Positions 1 to 6,223 of a DNA stretch of 8,567 nucleotides are shown here, piece after piece. Position numbers and translations under genes: made by a program. This DNA is from DAOMFM01 sp035429825 (GTDB taxonomy: Bacteria > Acidobacteriota > Blastocatellia > UBA7656 > JADIYM01). Position 1 is the first letter of the stretch, and the number at the start of each line of letters is the position of its first letter. The notes under the pieces were generated by a model. That model was given only the letters and a program-made list of their open reading frames with translations. It was not told where the DNA came from and made no database searches. Location: assembly GCA_044224215.1 (NCBI GenBank), contig JBGAKX010000172.1, forward strand, positions 1-8,567, given 5' to 3'.

Positions 1-1674
1 GATGCCCAGAACCGACCGATCACTGCCGGCGGATTCGTCGACGGCGCACCGGTGTTGTTCGACGACGCGACAGCCGCTTCAGGTCTTGGCGGGTTCGTGC
101 TGCGAGCCGGCGGTGAGAAGAAGCGATACATCCTCGAGACGACATCGGCAGGCGTCGCGCTCTTTGACTACGACAACGACGGCTGGCTCGACATCTACCT
201 CGTCAACGGCTCGTCGCTCGACGCGCTCGCCGGCAAGGCGGCTTCGCCGGCCGCGGCGCTGTTTCACAACAAGCGCGACGGGACATTCGAGGACGTCACC
301 AAAAAGGCGGGCGTTGCCAACGAACGATGGGGAATGGGAGTCGCGACGGGCGATTTTGACAACGACGGCTGGACCGATCTCTTCGTGACGAACTTCGGAG
401 CCTCCCGGCTCTACCGCAACAAGGGCGACGGGACGTTCGAGGACGTCGCACAGAAGGCGGGAGTGACGTTTGACGGTTGGGCGACCGGCGCAACGTTCGG
501 CGATTACGACCGCGACGGCCGGCTGGACCTGTTTGTTGCTGGCTACGTTGCGTGGGACCTCAAGAACCCTCCGGAACCGGGCAAGACGGGCGTCGGCTTC
601 AACTTCTGCACGTACCGCGGCGTCGAGGTCATGTGCGGTCCACGAGGTCTGAAGGGTCTCGGCGACAAGCTCTATCGCAACAAGGGCGACGGCACGTTCG
701 AGGACGTGTCGGCAAAGGCCGGCGTCGCCGACACTGCAGGATTCTACGGATTCAGCTCGGTCTTCTTCGATGCGGATGGCGATGGAGATCTCGATCTCGT
801 CGTCGCCAACGACTCGACGGCGAACTACCTGTACCTGAACCGCGGCGACGGAACGTTCGAGGACGCAAGCCTGCCGTCGGGGTTCGCGTTGTCCGAGAAC
901 GGTCGCGAACAGGCGTGCATGGGTATTGCCGTGGGCGACTACGACAACGACGGACGCGACGACCTCTACGTGACGAACTTCTCGGACGATTCGAACACGC
1001 TGTACCACAACGACGGCGACGGCAACTTCATGGATGTGACGTCACAGTCGGGTCATGGCGAACCGACGATCCCGTTCCTCGGATGGGGAACCGGATTCCT
1101 CGACTACGACAACGACGGCCTGAAGGACCTCTTCGTCGCGAACGGCCATGTCTATCCGGAGGTCGACAAGTACGACTGGGGGATGACGTGGCAGCAGAAG
1201 CCGCTGCTTTTCCGAAACACGAACGGACGGAGATTCGAGCTCGCACCCGCCGCGACCGGCAGCGGGCTGGCTGTCGTGCGCAGCTACCGGGGCGCCGCGT
1301 TCGGCGACCTCGACAACGACGGAGACATCGACGTCGTCATGAGCGCGATCGACGCGCCACCCGTTTTTCTGAAGAACAGGGGTGTTTCTGGTGCGCACTG
1401 GTTGACGGTGAAGCTCGCGGGTGCCAAGACGGGACCGCGAGATGCCACGGGGGCGGTCGTGACGTGCGTGACGGGAACGGTGGCCCAGCGAGGGCTCGTG
1501 CTCTCGGGCGGCAGCTTTGATTCGCAGAACGACACGCGGGTCCACTTCGGGCTAGGGAAGCTCGGGAAAGTTGACCGGCTCGAGGTCCGCTGGCCCGACG
1601 GATCGAAGGAGCAGTTCGCAGTACCGGCCATCGACAGGATCGTCACGCTCACCCAGGGTGGTGGGAAGAAGTGA
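1..1674 (+). CDS. CRTAC1 (ASPIC/UnbV) family FG-GAP repeat protein, 5'-partial
   Basis: The frame is open from the first base of the window, so the true start and any signal peptide lie upstream. A GTG at 52 is in frame, but the residues before it (ending GGFVDGAP) read as ordinary protein, so I do not take it as the start. In all 557 residues are visible. Seven calcium-loop FG-GAP/VCBS motifs of the form DxDxDGxxD are present, for example DYDNDGWLD, DFDNDGWTD, DADGDGDLD and DLDNDGDID. They alternate with the family phrase YRNKGDGTFEDV. A C-x8-C pair (visible residues 203 and 212, CTYRG...MCGPRG) sits between the third and fourth motifs. Residues about 466-552 form the ASPIC/UnbV C-terminal domain (GGSFDSQND, VHFGLG, VRWPDG). 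Families of this type are usually exported and fold as a beta-propeller; no enzymatic role is established. The stop overlaps the next gene's start (GTGA), indicating one operon. The family call is firm, the function unknown. Confidence 0.93.
   Translation, partial: DAQNRPITAGGFVDGAPVLFDDATAASGLGGFVLRAGGEKKRYILETTSAGVALFDYDNDGWLDIYLVNGSSLDALAGKAASPAAALFHNKRDGTFEDVTKKAGVANERWGMGVATGDFDNDGWTDLFVTNFGASRLYRNKGDGTFEDVAQKAGVTFDGWATGATFGDYDRDGRLDLFVAGYVAWDLKNPPEPGKTGVGFNFCTYRGVEVMCGPRGLKGLGDKLYRNKGDGTFEDVSAKAGVADTAGFYGFSSVFFDADGDGDLDLVVANDSTANYLYLNRGDGTFEDASLPSGFALSENGREQACMGIAVGDYDNDGRDDLYVTNFSDDSNTLYHNDGDGNFMDVTSQSGHGEPTIPFLGWGTGFLDYDNDGLKDLFVANGHVYPEVDKYDWGMTWQQKPLLFRNTNGRRFELAPAATGSGLAVVRSYRGAAFGDLDNDGDIDVVMSAIDAPPVFLKNRGVSGAHWLTVKLAGAKTGPRDATGAVVTCVTGTVAQRGLVLSGGSFDSQNDTRVHFGLGKLGKVDRLEVRWPDGSKEQFAVPAIDRIVTLTQGGGKK
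679..711 (+). repeat. 33-nt segment of gene 1 identical to 3713-3745 in gene 3
   Basis: Both segments encode NKGDGTFEDVS immediately after the C-x8-C region and are at equivalent places in the two CRTAC1 genes. The match includes all synonymous positions, whereas the flanking codons differ. It is a candidate for recombination between the paralogues, or simply for strong codon preference in a conserved motif. Confidence 0.7.
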
Positions 1675-1765
1675 AGCAGTTCACGCAAAGACGCAGAGAC
1701 CGCAAAGGGAAGGCCAAGACCACTCTGTGCATCTTGTTTTCTTTGCGCCTTTGCGTGGTTCTTCT
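1656..1765. repeat. Family A inverted repeat, copy 1 (gene 1/gene 2 junction)
   Basis: The segment runs from GGGTGGTGGGAAG to GTGGTTCTTCT. It contains inverted arms 1682-1699 and 1740-1757: 18 positions, of which 16 are Watson-Crick pairs, one is G-U and one is a mismatch, with a 40-nt loop. The arm core ACGCAAAGACGCAGAG resembles a dispersed repeat common in environmental bacterial genomes (family knowledge, not checked). It is near-identical to 2984-3090. It spans the gene 1 stop and gene 2 start and is read through as the gene 2 signal peptide. Confidence 0.85.
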
Positions 1766-3002
1766 GATCGTGTCGCCCGCATTCGCCCAACAAAAGTCCG
1801 CACTGCAACGCGAGTTCGAGGCGGCAGCCGCAGCGCTCAACGCCGACAAGCCCGACGTGGCCGAGCCGCACGCGCGCGCTGCGGTCAAACTGTCGCCCGA
1901 TTTCGTTGCCGCGCATAGCATGCTCGCCGTGACACTCGAAAGGCTCGGTCGCAGTGCAGAGGCGTCGGCCGAGTTTGATACGACGGAGCGCCTGCTCCAA
2001 GACTCGACCGACCCGAAAATTCTCTTCTCGACGGGACTCCAGTTCGGATCCGTCGGGCAGTACGAGCGCGCGGCGAAGCTCTTCGAGCGGGTCAACAAGA
2101 TCTCGCCCGAGACGTTCGAGGTGCTCTACAACCTCGGCGTCGCGTACTACAACCTGGACCGATATGACGACGCGACGCGCGTCCTGGCGCTTGCCGCCGA
2201 CAAGAACCCGGCGCCGCCCGAGCCTCATTTTCGACTCGGCCTGATCGCATCCGACCGCGGCGACAGCGACAACGCGATCACCGAGTTCAAGCACGCGGCC
2301 GACCGCGCGCCAAAGAGTCCCGACTACCAGTTCATGCTCGGCCGCGAATATGCGAAGGCCGGCTACTGGGATGGCGCCGCGGAGTCCTACGCAAAGGCGC
2401 TGGAGCTCGAGCCCCGCGAGGTCCGGTACGCGTTGGCGCTCGGCACGGCGCAGCTGCAGCGCCGCGATTTTCTGTCGGCGACGCGCGCGTTCGAGAAGGC
2501 GTTCGCGATCGACCCGAAGACGCCGAACATCCAGTACATGATCGGTTACTGCTACCGTGCGCAGGCGATGTTCGAGCAGGCGCGGCCGTACCTCGAGCAC
2601 CAGCTTGCCGAGACGCCCGACAATACGGATGCGCTCGCGAGTCTTGGGTTCATCGATCTGGAGCAGGGAGACGTTGCGTCGGCCGAGGCCCGGCTTTCGA
2701 AGGTGCTCGAGATCGACCCGAACAACGTGCAGGCCCTGTTCGATATGGGACGCGTCTACGGGAAGCAGCGCGACTATCCAAAGGCGATTGCCGAGATGGA
2801 GAAGGTCGTGAACGTGAAGCCCGACCACACGCAGGCGCACTATCAGCTCTACATCTTCTACACGCGAACGCAGCAGAAGGAGCGCGCCGACGAGCAGCTC
2901 GCGGAGTTCCGGCGGCTGGAGGAGCTCGACAAGCAGGCTCGGTCGGTGCAGCGGCGCGGCAGTAAGCTGCTCGAGATGCAGTTGGGTGGTGGGAAGCCTT
3001 GA
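1671..3002 (+). CDS. Secreted tetratricopeptide-repeat (TPR) protein
   Basis: This is a 443-residue protein. Residues 1-39 look like a Sec signal peptide: a basic n-region (KQFTQRRRDRKGKAK), a hydrophobic stretch (LFSLRLCVVLLIV) and a signal peptidase I site after AFA, before QQ. The mature part is almost wholly helical TPR units, about nine or ten. They carry clear consensus pieces such as VLYNLGVAYYNLDRYDDA near residue 150, and SYAKALELEP, AFEKAFAIDP and LSKVLEIDPNN further on. No catalytic domain is seen, so a scaffolding or partner-binding role in the periplasm or outside the cell is likely. The GTG start overlaps the previous stop as GTGA. A Shine-Dalgarno-like GGGAAG lies only 2 nt upstream, so initiation probably depends on coupling. 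In-frame TTG codons at 1734 and 1743 would give a shorter signal peptide and cannot be excluded. The first 32 codons lie inside an interspersed inverted repeat. Neighbours on both sides are CRTAC1 proteins, suggesting a shared complex. Confidence 0.9.
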   Translation: MKQFTQRRRDRKGKAKTTLCILFSLRLCVVLLIVSPAFAQQKSALQREFEAAAAALNADKPDVAEPHARAAVKLSPDFVAAHSMLAVTLERLGRSAEASAEFDTTERLLQDSTDPKILFSTGLQFGSVGQYERAAKLFERVNKISPETFEVLYNLGVAYYNLDRYDDATRVLALAADKNPAPPEPHFRLGLIASDRGDSDNAITEFKHAADRAPKSPDYQFMLGREYAKAGYWDGAAESYAKALELEPREVRYALALGTAQLQRRDFLSATRAFEKAFAIDPKTPNIQYMIGYCYRAQAMFEQARPYLEHQLAETPDNTDALASLGFIDLEQGDVASAEARLSKVLEIDPNNVQALFDMGRVYGKQRDYPKAIAEMEKVVNVKPDHTQAHYQLYIFYTRTQQKERADEQLAEFRRLEELDKQARSVQRRGSKLLEMQLGGGKP

Positions 3003-3090
3003 AGCAGTTCACGCAAAGGCGCAGAGAACGCAAAGAGCGCAGAGGAAACTTGGTTTTCTTTTTCTCTTTGCGTCTTTGCGTGGTGCTTCT
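2984..3090. repeat. Family A inverted repeat, copy 2 (gene 2/gene 3 junction)
   Basis: This is the second copy of the element at 1656-1765. The 36-nt stretch 3000-3035 matches 1672-1707 at 34 of 36 positions. The arms 3010-3027 and 3065-3082 pair at all 18 positions (16 Watson-Crick, two G-U) around a 37-nt loop. The copy is 3 nt shorter than copy 1, so the reading frame is kept. It covers the last codons of the TPR gene (GGGKP; copy 1 ends GGGKK) and encodes the signal peptide of the next CRTAC1 protein. Confidence 0.85.
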
Positions 3091-4705
3091 GCTATCCCAT
3101 CCCGTACTCGCCGGCACCCCGCAATTCACCGACGTCACGGCCCAGTCGGGCATCACCTGGCGCCACGACAACGGCAAGACTCCCGACAAGTACATGATCG
3201 AGACGATGGGCGGCGGCGGCGCATTTCTCGACTACGACGGCGACGGCTTGCTCGACATCTACCTCGTCAACGGCGGTCCGACCCGCGTCTACAAGCCGGC
3301 AGTTCCTCCCCGCCACGCGCTCTACCGCAACAAGGGCAACGGGACATTCGAAGACGTCACCGTTCGCGCCAACGCCGGAGGCAACGGGGCGTACGGGATG
3401 GGCTGCACCGTCGGCGACTACGACAACGACGGCCGTCCCGACATCTATGTCACGGCGTTCGGGGGTAACCAGCTCCTCCACAACAAGGGCAACGGGACAT
3501 TCGAAGACGTGACAGCAGCGGCAGGTGTCGGCCTCGGCTTGTGGTCGACGAGCGCGGCGTTCTTTGACTATGACCGTGACGGCCGGCTCGACCTGTTCGT
3601 CTGCAACTACTGCGACTGGAGCCCCGACAACAACAAGCCGTGCGGAACGCCCGAAGTGCGCGCCTACTGCCACCCGGACGCCTACAAGGGCCTGTCGTCG
3701 ACGCTCTTCCGTAACAAGGGCGACGGCACGTTCGAGGACGTGTCGAAGCGCGCGGGCATCGCTGAGCCTTTGTCAAAAGGACTGGGCGTCGTCGCATTCG
3801 ACTACGACGAAGACGGCTGGATGGACGTCTTTGTCGCGAACGACGCGACACAGAACTTCCTGTTCCACAACAAGGGCGACGGGACGTTCGAGGAGGTGTC
3901 GCTCGTTGCCGAGGTCGCCTATGCATCGATCGGCCGCCCGCAGTCCGGCATGGGCACCGATGCCGGCGACTTTGACGGCGACGGCCATCTCGACATCGTC
4001 GTGACGAACCTGGACCAGGAACTGAACACGATCTACCGCAACAACGGCGACGGCAGCTTTTCGGATGTCACGATCCAGACGGGTCTCGGCGCGACGAGCC
4101 TGTTCAATTCGGGGTTTGGGGTCCGCTGGCTCGACGTCGACAACGATGCGGATCTGGATCTGTTCGTCGCGAACGGCCACATTCTCGACAACATCGCAAA
4201 GTTCAAGGAGGGCGTGACGTACGCCGAGGCGCCGCTCCTGATCGAGAACACTGGAAAGGGCAGGCTGCACGACGCGACGGCCGAATATGGCAAGGATCTT
4301 CAGAAACAGTGGGTCGCACGAGGCCTCGTCGCTGGAGACTTCGACAGCGACGGCGATGTGGACGTGCTGCTCGTCAACAACGGCACGGCGCCTGCGCTGT
4401 ACCGGAACGACGGAGGCAACAAGGCGGGCAACTGGATCGGTCTCTCGCTCGAAGGGGTGAAGAGCCCGCGCCAGGCGGTTGGTGCCCGCGTGACGATCGA
4501 GGCCGGGGGCAGGCGCCAGGTTCGGGTTCTCACGGGCGGCGGCAGCTACTGCGTGTCTGGAGACCCGAGAATGCTCGTCGGGATCGGCGGCGCAACAAAA
4601 GTGGACCGGATTGAGATCCGCTGGCCGAGCGGCGTCGTGGACGAGTTGAAGGATGTGGCCCCGGCGCGTTACATGGTAGTCCGCGAAGGCAGCAGCAGGA
4701 AGTAG
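2999..4705 (+). CDS. CRTAC1 (ASPIC/UnbV) family FG-GAP repeat protein, complete
   Basis: This is a 568-residue homologue of the first gene in the window. Residues 1-38 form a signal peptide (basic KQFTQRRRERKERR, hydrophobic LVFFFSLRLCVVLLL, cleavage after VLA). Seven DxDxDGxxD-type motifs follow: DYDGDGLLD, DYDNDGRPD, DYDRDGRLD, DYDEDGWMD, DFDGDGHLD, the degenerate DVDNDADLD, and DFDSDGDVD. The FRNKGDGTFEDV phrase recurs between them. Cysteines 215 and 224 match the C-x8-C pair of the first gene, and two extra cysteines (202, 205) precede them. About residues 478-565 are the ASPIC/UnbV domain (GARVTIEAGG, TGGGSYCVSGD, EIRWPSG). The start is a TTG overlapping the previous stop (TTGA). The GGGAAG upstream is only 2 nt away, so coupling is probable; an in-frame TTG at 3050 is the alternative. 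The N-terminus is encoded by the same repeat that starts the preceding TPR gene. It is predicted to be exported and calcium-binding, with unknown specific function. Confidence 0.92.
   Translation: MKQFTQRRRERKERRGNLVFFFSLRLCVVLLLSHPVLAGTPQFTDVTAQSGITWRHDNGKTPDKYMIETMGGGGAFLDYDGDGLLDIYLVNGGPTRVYKPAVPPRHALYRNKGNGTFEDVTVRANAGGNGAYGMGCTVGDYDNDGRPDIYVTAFGGNQLLHNKGNGTFEDVTAAAGVGLGLWSTSAAFFDYDRDGRLDLFVCNYCDWSPDNNKPCGTPEVRAYCHPDAYKGLSSTLFRNKGDGTFEDVSKRAGIAEPLSKGLGVVAFDYDEDGWMDVFVANDATQNFLFHNKGDGTFEEVSLVAEVAYASIGRPQSGMGTDAGDFDGDGHLDIVVTNLDQELNTIYRNNGDGSFSDVTIQTGLGATSLFNSGFGVRWLDVDNDADLDLFVANGHILDNIAKFKEGVTYAEAPLLIENTGKGRLHDATAEYGKDLQKQWVARGLVAGDFDSDGDVDVLLVNNGTAPALYRNDGGNKAGNWIGLSLEGVKSPRQAVGARVTIEAGGRRQVRVLTGGGSYCVSGDPRMLVGIGGATKVDRIEIRWPSGVVDELKDVAPARYMVVREGSSRK
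3328..3510 (+). repeat. Identical 30-nt FG-GAP-encoding segments within gene 3
   Basis: Bases 3328-3357 and 3481-3510 are identical over 30 nt and encode NKGNGTFEDV in two successive FG-GAP units of the complete CRTAC1 gene. Both share the unusual choices AAC for the fourth residue of the phrase and ACATTCGAA, while the other units use GACGGNACGTTCGAG. This suggests recent duplication or gene conversion between neighbouring units. Confidence 0.75.
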
Positions 4706-4737
4706 CCGCAGATCTGCGAAATCTGCGGCCCGTTTTT
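4705..4737 (+). terminator. Possible intrinsic terminator formed by a family B repeat
   Basis: A perfect 9-bp stem (4705-4713 with 4721-4729, GCCGCAGAT/ATCTGCGGC) with a 7-nt loop is followed 3 nt later by five T residues (4733-4737). It begins at the last base of the CRTAC1 stop codon, ideal for ending the first operon. The stem sequence belongs to the same dispersed CCGCAGAT family as 6164-6208 and 7224-7257. It may therefore be a repeat that happens to work as a terminator. The T-tract is short, so termination may be partial. Confidence 0.6.
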
Positions 4738-4745
4738 CACCTAAC

Positions 4746-4751
4746 TGGAGG
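4746..4751 (+). promoter_or_regulatory. Shine-Dalgarno of the BNR propeller gene
   Basis: TGGAGG lies 7 nt before ATG 4759. It is the best-placed Shine-Dalgarno in the window and fixes this start. I saw no convincing promoter between the hairpin at 4705-4729 and this site. The propeller-MoaD pair may therefore depend on read-through or on a promoter I cannot recognise. Confidence 0.75.
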
Positions 4752-4758
4752 ATTCGAC

Positions 4759-5889
4759 ATGTCAAGCGTCGAGCGTCGCGACGTCGTCGTACTCGTAGGG
4801 ACACGCAAGGGGTTGTTCATTCTCAACGCCAGGAATGGTTCGTGGGCCGTCGAAGGTCCGCATTTTCTCGGCTCCATCATTCACCACGCAGTGCTCGATC
4901 CGCGCGACGGAAAGACGCTGATGGTCGCGCAGCGCACGGGCCACCTCGGCCACACCGTGTTCCGGTCGACGGACTGGGGCGAGACATGGACCGAATCAAC
5001 GGCACCGCCGGCGTTCGCAAAGGCCGAGGACGGAGGGGGCCGCGCGGTTGATCACGTGTTCTGGCTCACGCCTGGCCATGCAAGCGAGCCTGGGGTCTGG
5101 TACGCCGGCAGTTCGCCGCAGGGGCTGTTCCGATCCGAGGACGGCGGCGCCACGTGGGCCGGCGTCGACGGGTTCAACGCGAATCCGAACTATCTCGAAT
5201 GGACGGGTGGGCCGCAGGACGGAACGCCGGACGGGCCAAAGCTCCACTCGATCATCGTGGATCCTCGCGACAAGTCGCAGCTCTACATCAGCATGTCGAG
5301 CGGCGGCACGTTCGAGAGCTCGGATCGCGGTGCGACGTGGAAGCCGTTCAACAAGGGCGTAGCGGCATTGTTCCGGCCCGAGCCGGATCCGGAGTACGGC
5401 CACGATCCGCATTGCGTCGTGCAGCATCCGGCGAATCTCGACCGTTTCTACCAACAGAATCATTGCGGAATCTACCGGATCGACCGGCCCGCTGAGCGCT
5501 GGACGCGAATCGGCGACAACATGCCGACCGAGGTCGGCGATATCGGTTTCCCGATCGTGGTGCATCCGCGCGACCCCGACACTGTGTGGGTCTTCCCGAT
5601 GGATGGAACCGAGGTCTGGCCGCGGACGAGCATAGGCGGCCGTCCGGCGGCGTACCGGTCAAAGGATGCCGGCGCGAGCTGGCAACGTCAGGACAACGGA
5701 CTGCCAAAGGAGCAGGCGTGGTTCACGGTCAAGCGCCAGTGTTTCGCAACCGACCAGGCCGACCCGGTCGGGCTCTACTTTGGCACGACGAGCGGGGAGA
5801 TCTGGGCGAGCGCCGACGAGGGTGATTCGTGGCAGCAGATCGCTGCGCACCTGCCGCACGTCTATTCCGTTGAGACGGCAGTACGGTGA
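4759..5889 (+). CDS. BNR/Asp-box beta-propeller protein (exo-alpha-sialidase-like annotation family)
   Basis: This is a 376-residue protein with no signal peptide or membrane segment, so it is probably cytoplasmic. The N-terminus VLVGTRKGLFIL is typical of the VPS10/BNR-like propeller family. Five Asp-box motifs (SxDxGxxW) are visible: residues 70-77 (STDWGETW), 126-133 (SEDGGATW), 187-194 (SSDRGATW), 301-308 (SKDAGASW) and 351-358 (SADEGDSW). The region HDPHC (215-219) to QQNHCGIYR (232-240) holds two His-Cys pairs. No sialidase RIP motif or arginine triad was recognised, so the usual automatic label 'exo-alpha-sialidase' is probably not a true activity call. The ATG is preceded by a good Shine-Dalgarno (TGGAGG, 7 nt spacing). 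The stop overlaps the start of the MoaD/ThiS-like gene (GTGA), so the two are translationally coupled. From memory, propellers of this type are often found beside MoaD/ThiS-like genes; I could not verify that here. The biochemical role is unknown. Confidence 0.88.
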   Translation: MSSVERRDVVVLVGTRKGLFILNARNGSWAVEGPHFLGSIIHHAVLDPRDGKTLMVAQRTGHLGHTVFRSTDWGETWTESTAPPAFAKAEDGGGRAVDHVFWLTPGHASEPGVWYAGSSPQGLFRSEDGGATWAGVDGFNANPNYLEWTGGPQDGTPDGPKLHSIIVDPRDKSQLYISMSSGGTFESSDRGATWKPFNKGVAALFRPEPDPEYGHDPHCVVQHPANLDRFYQQNHCGIYRIDRPAERWTRIGDNMPTEVGDIGFPIVVHPRDPDTVWVFPMDGTEVWPRTSIGGRPAAYRSKDAGASWQRQDNGLPKEQAWFTVKRQCFATDQADPVGLYFGTTSGEIWASADEGDSWQQIAAHLPHVYSVETAVR

Positions 5890-6149
5890 TCCGCGTCCAC
5901 ATACCGTCCCCGCTGTATTCGTACACGGGTGGAAAGGCCGAGGCCGGCGCCGAGGGATCGTCCCTTGGCGCCGTGCTCGTCGACCTCGACCGGCAGTACC
6001 CCGGGCTCAGGTTCCGGATCATCGACGAGCAGGATCGGATCCGACCGCATATCCGGATATACCTGCGGGACCGGTTCGTGTTCGATCTCGCGGAACCGGT
6101 GGCCGAGGACGGCGAAGTCCACATCATCGCGGCACTCAGCGGTGGCTGA
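5886..6149 (+). CDS. MoaD/ThiS family ubiquitin-like protein with C-terminal Gly-Gly
   Basis: This is an 87-residue protein of the usual size for a MoaD/ThiS beta-grasp sulfur carrier. It starts IRVHIPSPLYSYTGG, and a helix region (SLGAVLVDLDRQYPGL) sits where MoaD has its first helix. Next comes RIRPHIRIYLRDRFV, comparable to the 'vNg' strand, and the ending is GEVHIIAALSGG. In the family the terminal Gly-Gly is adenylated by an E1-like enzyme (MoeB/ThiF) and then thiocarboxylated to deliver sulfur, or occasionally conjugated to protein. No MoeB, MoaE, ThiG or JAB-protease gene is in the window, so its partner must be elsewhere or different. The GTG start lies in a GTGA overlap with the propeller gene and has only a weak Shine-Dalgarno. 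This fits translational coupling and roughly matched expression with the propeller. The family call is strong; the pathway is not known. Confidence 0.87.
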   Translation: MIRVHIPSPLYSYTGGKAEAGAEGSSLGAVLVDLDRQYPGLRFRIIDEQDRIRPHIRIYLRDRFVFDLAEPVAEDGEVHIIAALSGG

Positions 6150-6163
6150 GGAGGAATCGAACC

Positions 6164-6208
6164 AACCGCAGATATACGCAGATTCACGAAGATCTGCGTT
6201 TCGGTTTT
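6164..6208. repeat. Family B palindromic repeat, copy 2 (gene 5/gene 6 gap)
   Basis: The inner stem ACGCAGAT (6176-6183) pairs perfectly with ATCTGCGT (6192-6199) around an 8-nt loop. An outer AACCG/CGGTT pair (6164-6168 with 6202-6206) is followed by a TTTT run at 6205-6208. It could act as a weak terminator for the propeller-MoaD operon. The 34-nt core 6166-6199 has the same length as 7224-7257 and matches it at 25 of 34 positions. Confidence 0.7.
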
Positions 6209-6223
6209 GATACCATCTCGCGA
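6208..6223 (+). promoter_or_regulatory. Extended -10 promoter for leaderless transcription of the amidase gene
   Basis: TGATACCAT (6208-6216) is an extended -10 (TGn then TAnnnT). If transcription starts at the A of ATG 6223, TACCAT sits exactly at -12 to -7. No Shine-Dalgarno is present upstream, and no clear -35 box, which an extended -10 can do without. This pattern is typical of leaderless genes. It also marks the amidase and the TPR-FG-GAP gene as an operon separate from the propeller-MoaD pair. Confidence 0.6.

Noticed and set aside
477..1520. A long + strand frame overlapping the first CRTAC1 gene
   Set aside because: The translation is Arg-rich low-complexity sequence from a shifted frame of the FG-GAP gene and shows no motif.
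1689..1706. Possible twin-arginine (Tat) signal from the RRR runs at the start of genes 2 and 3
   Set aside because: The residues after the arginines are D/E-R-K rather than the S/T-RRxFLK pattern, and the hydrophobic core is Sec-like.
1284..2840. A 518-codon open frame on the minus strand, and similar long minus-strand frames at 79-1008 and 3773-4804
   Set aside because: They lie opposite well-supported + strand genes with recognisable domains. Their translations are rich in Arg, Val and Leu without domain signatures, as expected for antisense shadows in GC-rich DNA.
1656..3090. CRISPR-like or transposon interpretation of the family A copies
   Set aside because: There are only two copies 1.3 kb apart with a gene between them. 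No regular spacers, transposase or target-site duplications are visible.
4759..5889. True sialidase or glycosidase activity for the propeller
   Set aside because: Asp-boxes define only the fold. I could not find the RIP motif or the arginine triad, and the protein lacks a signal peptide.
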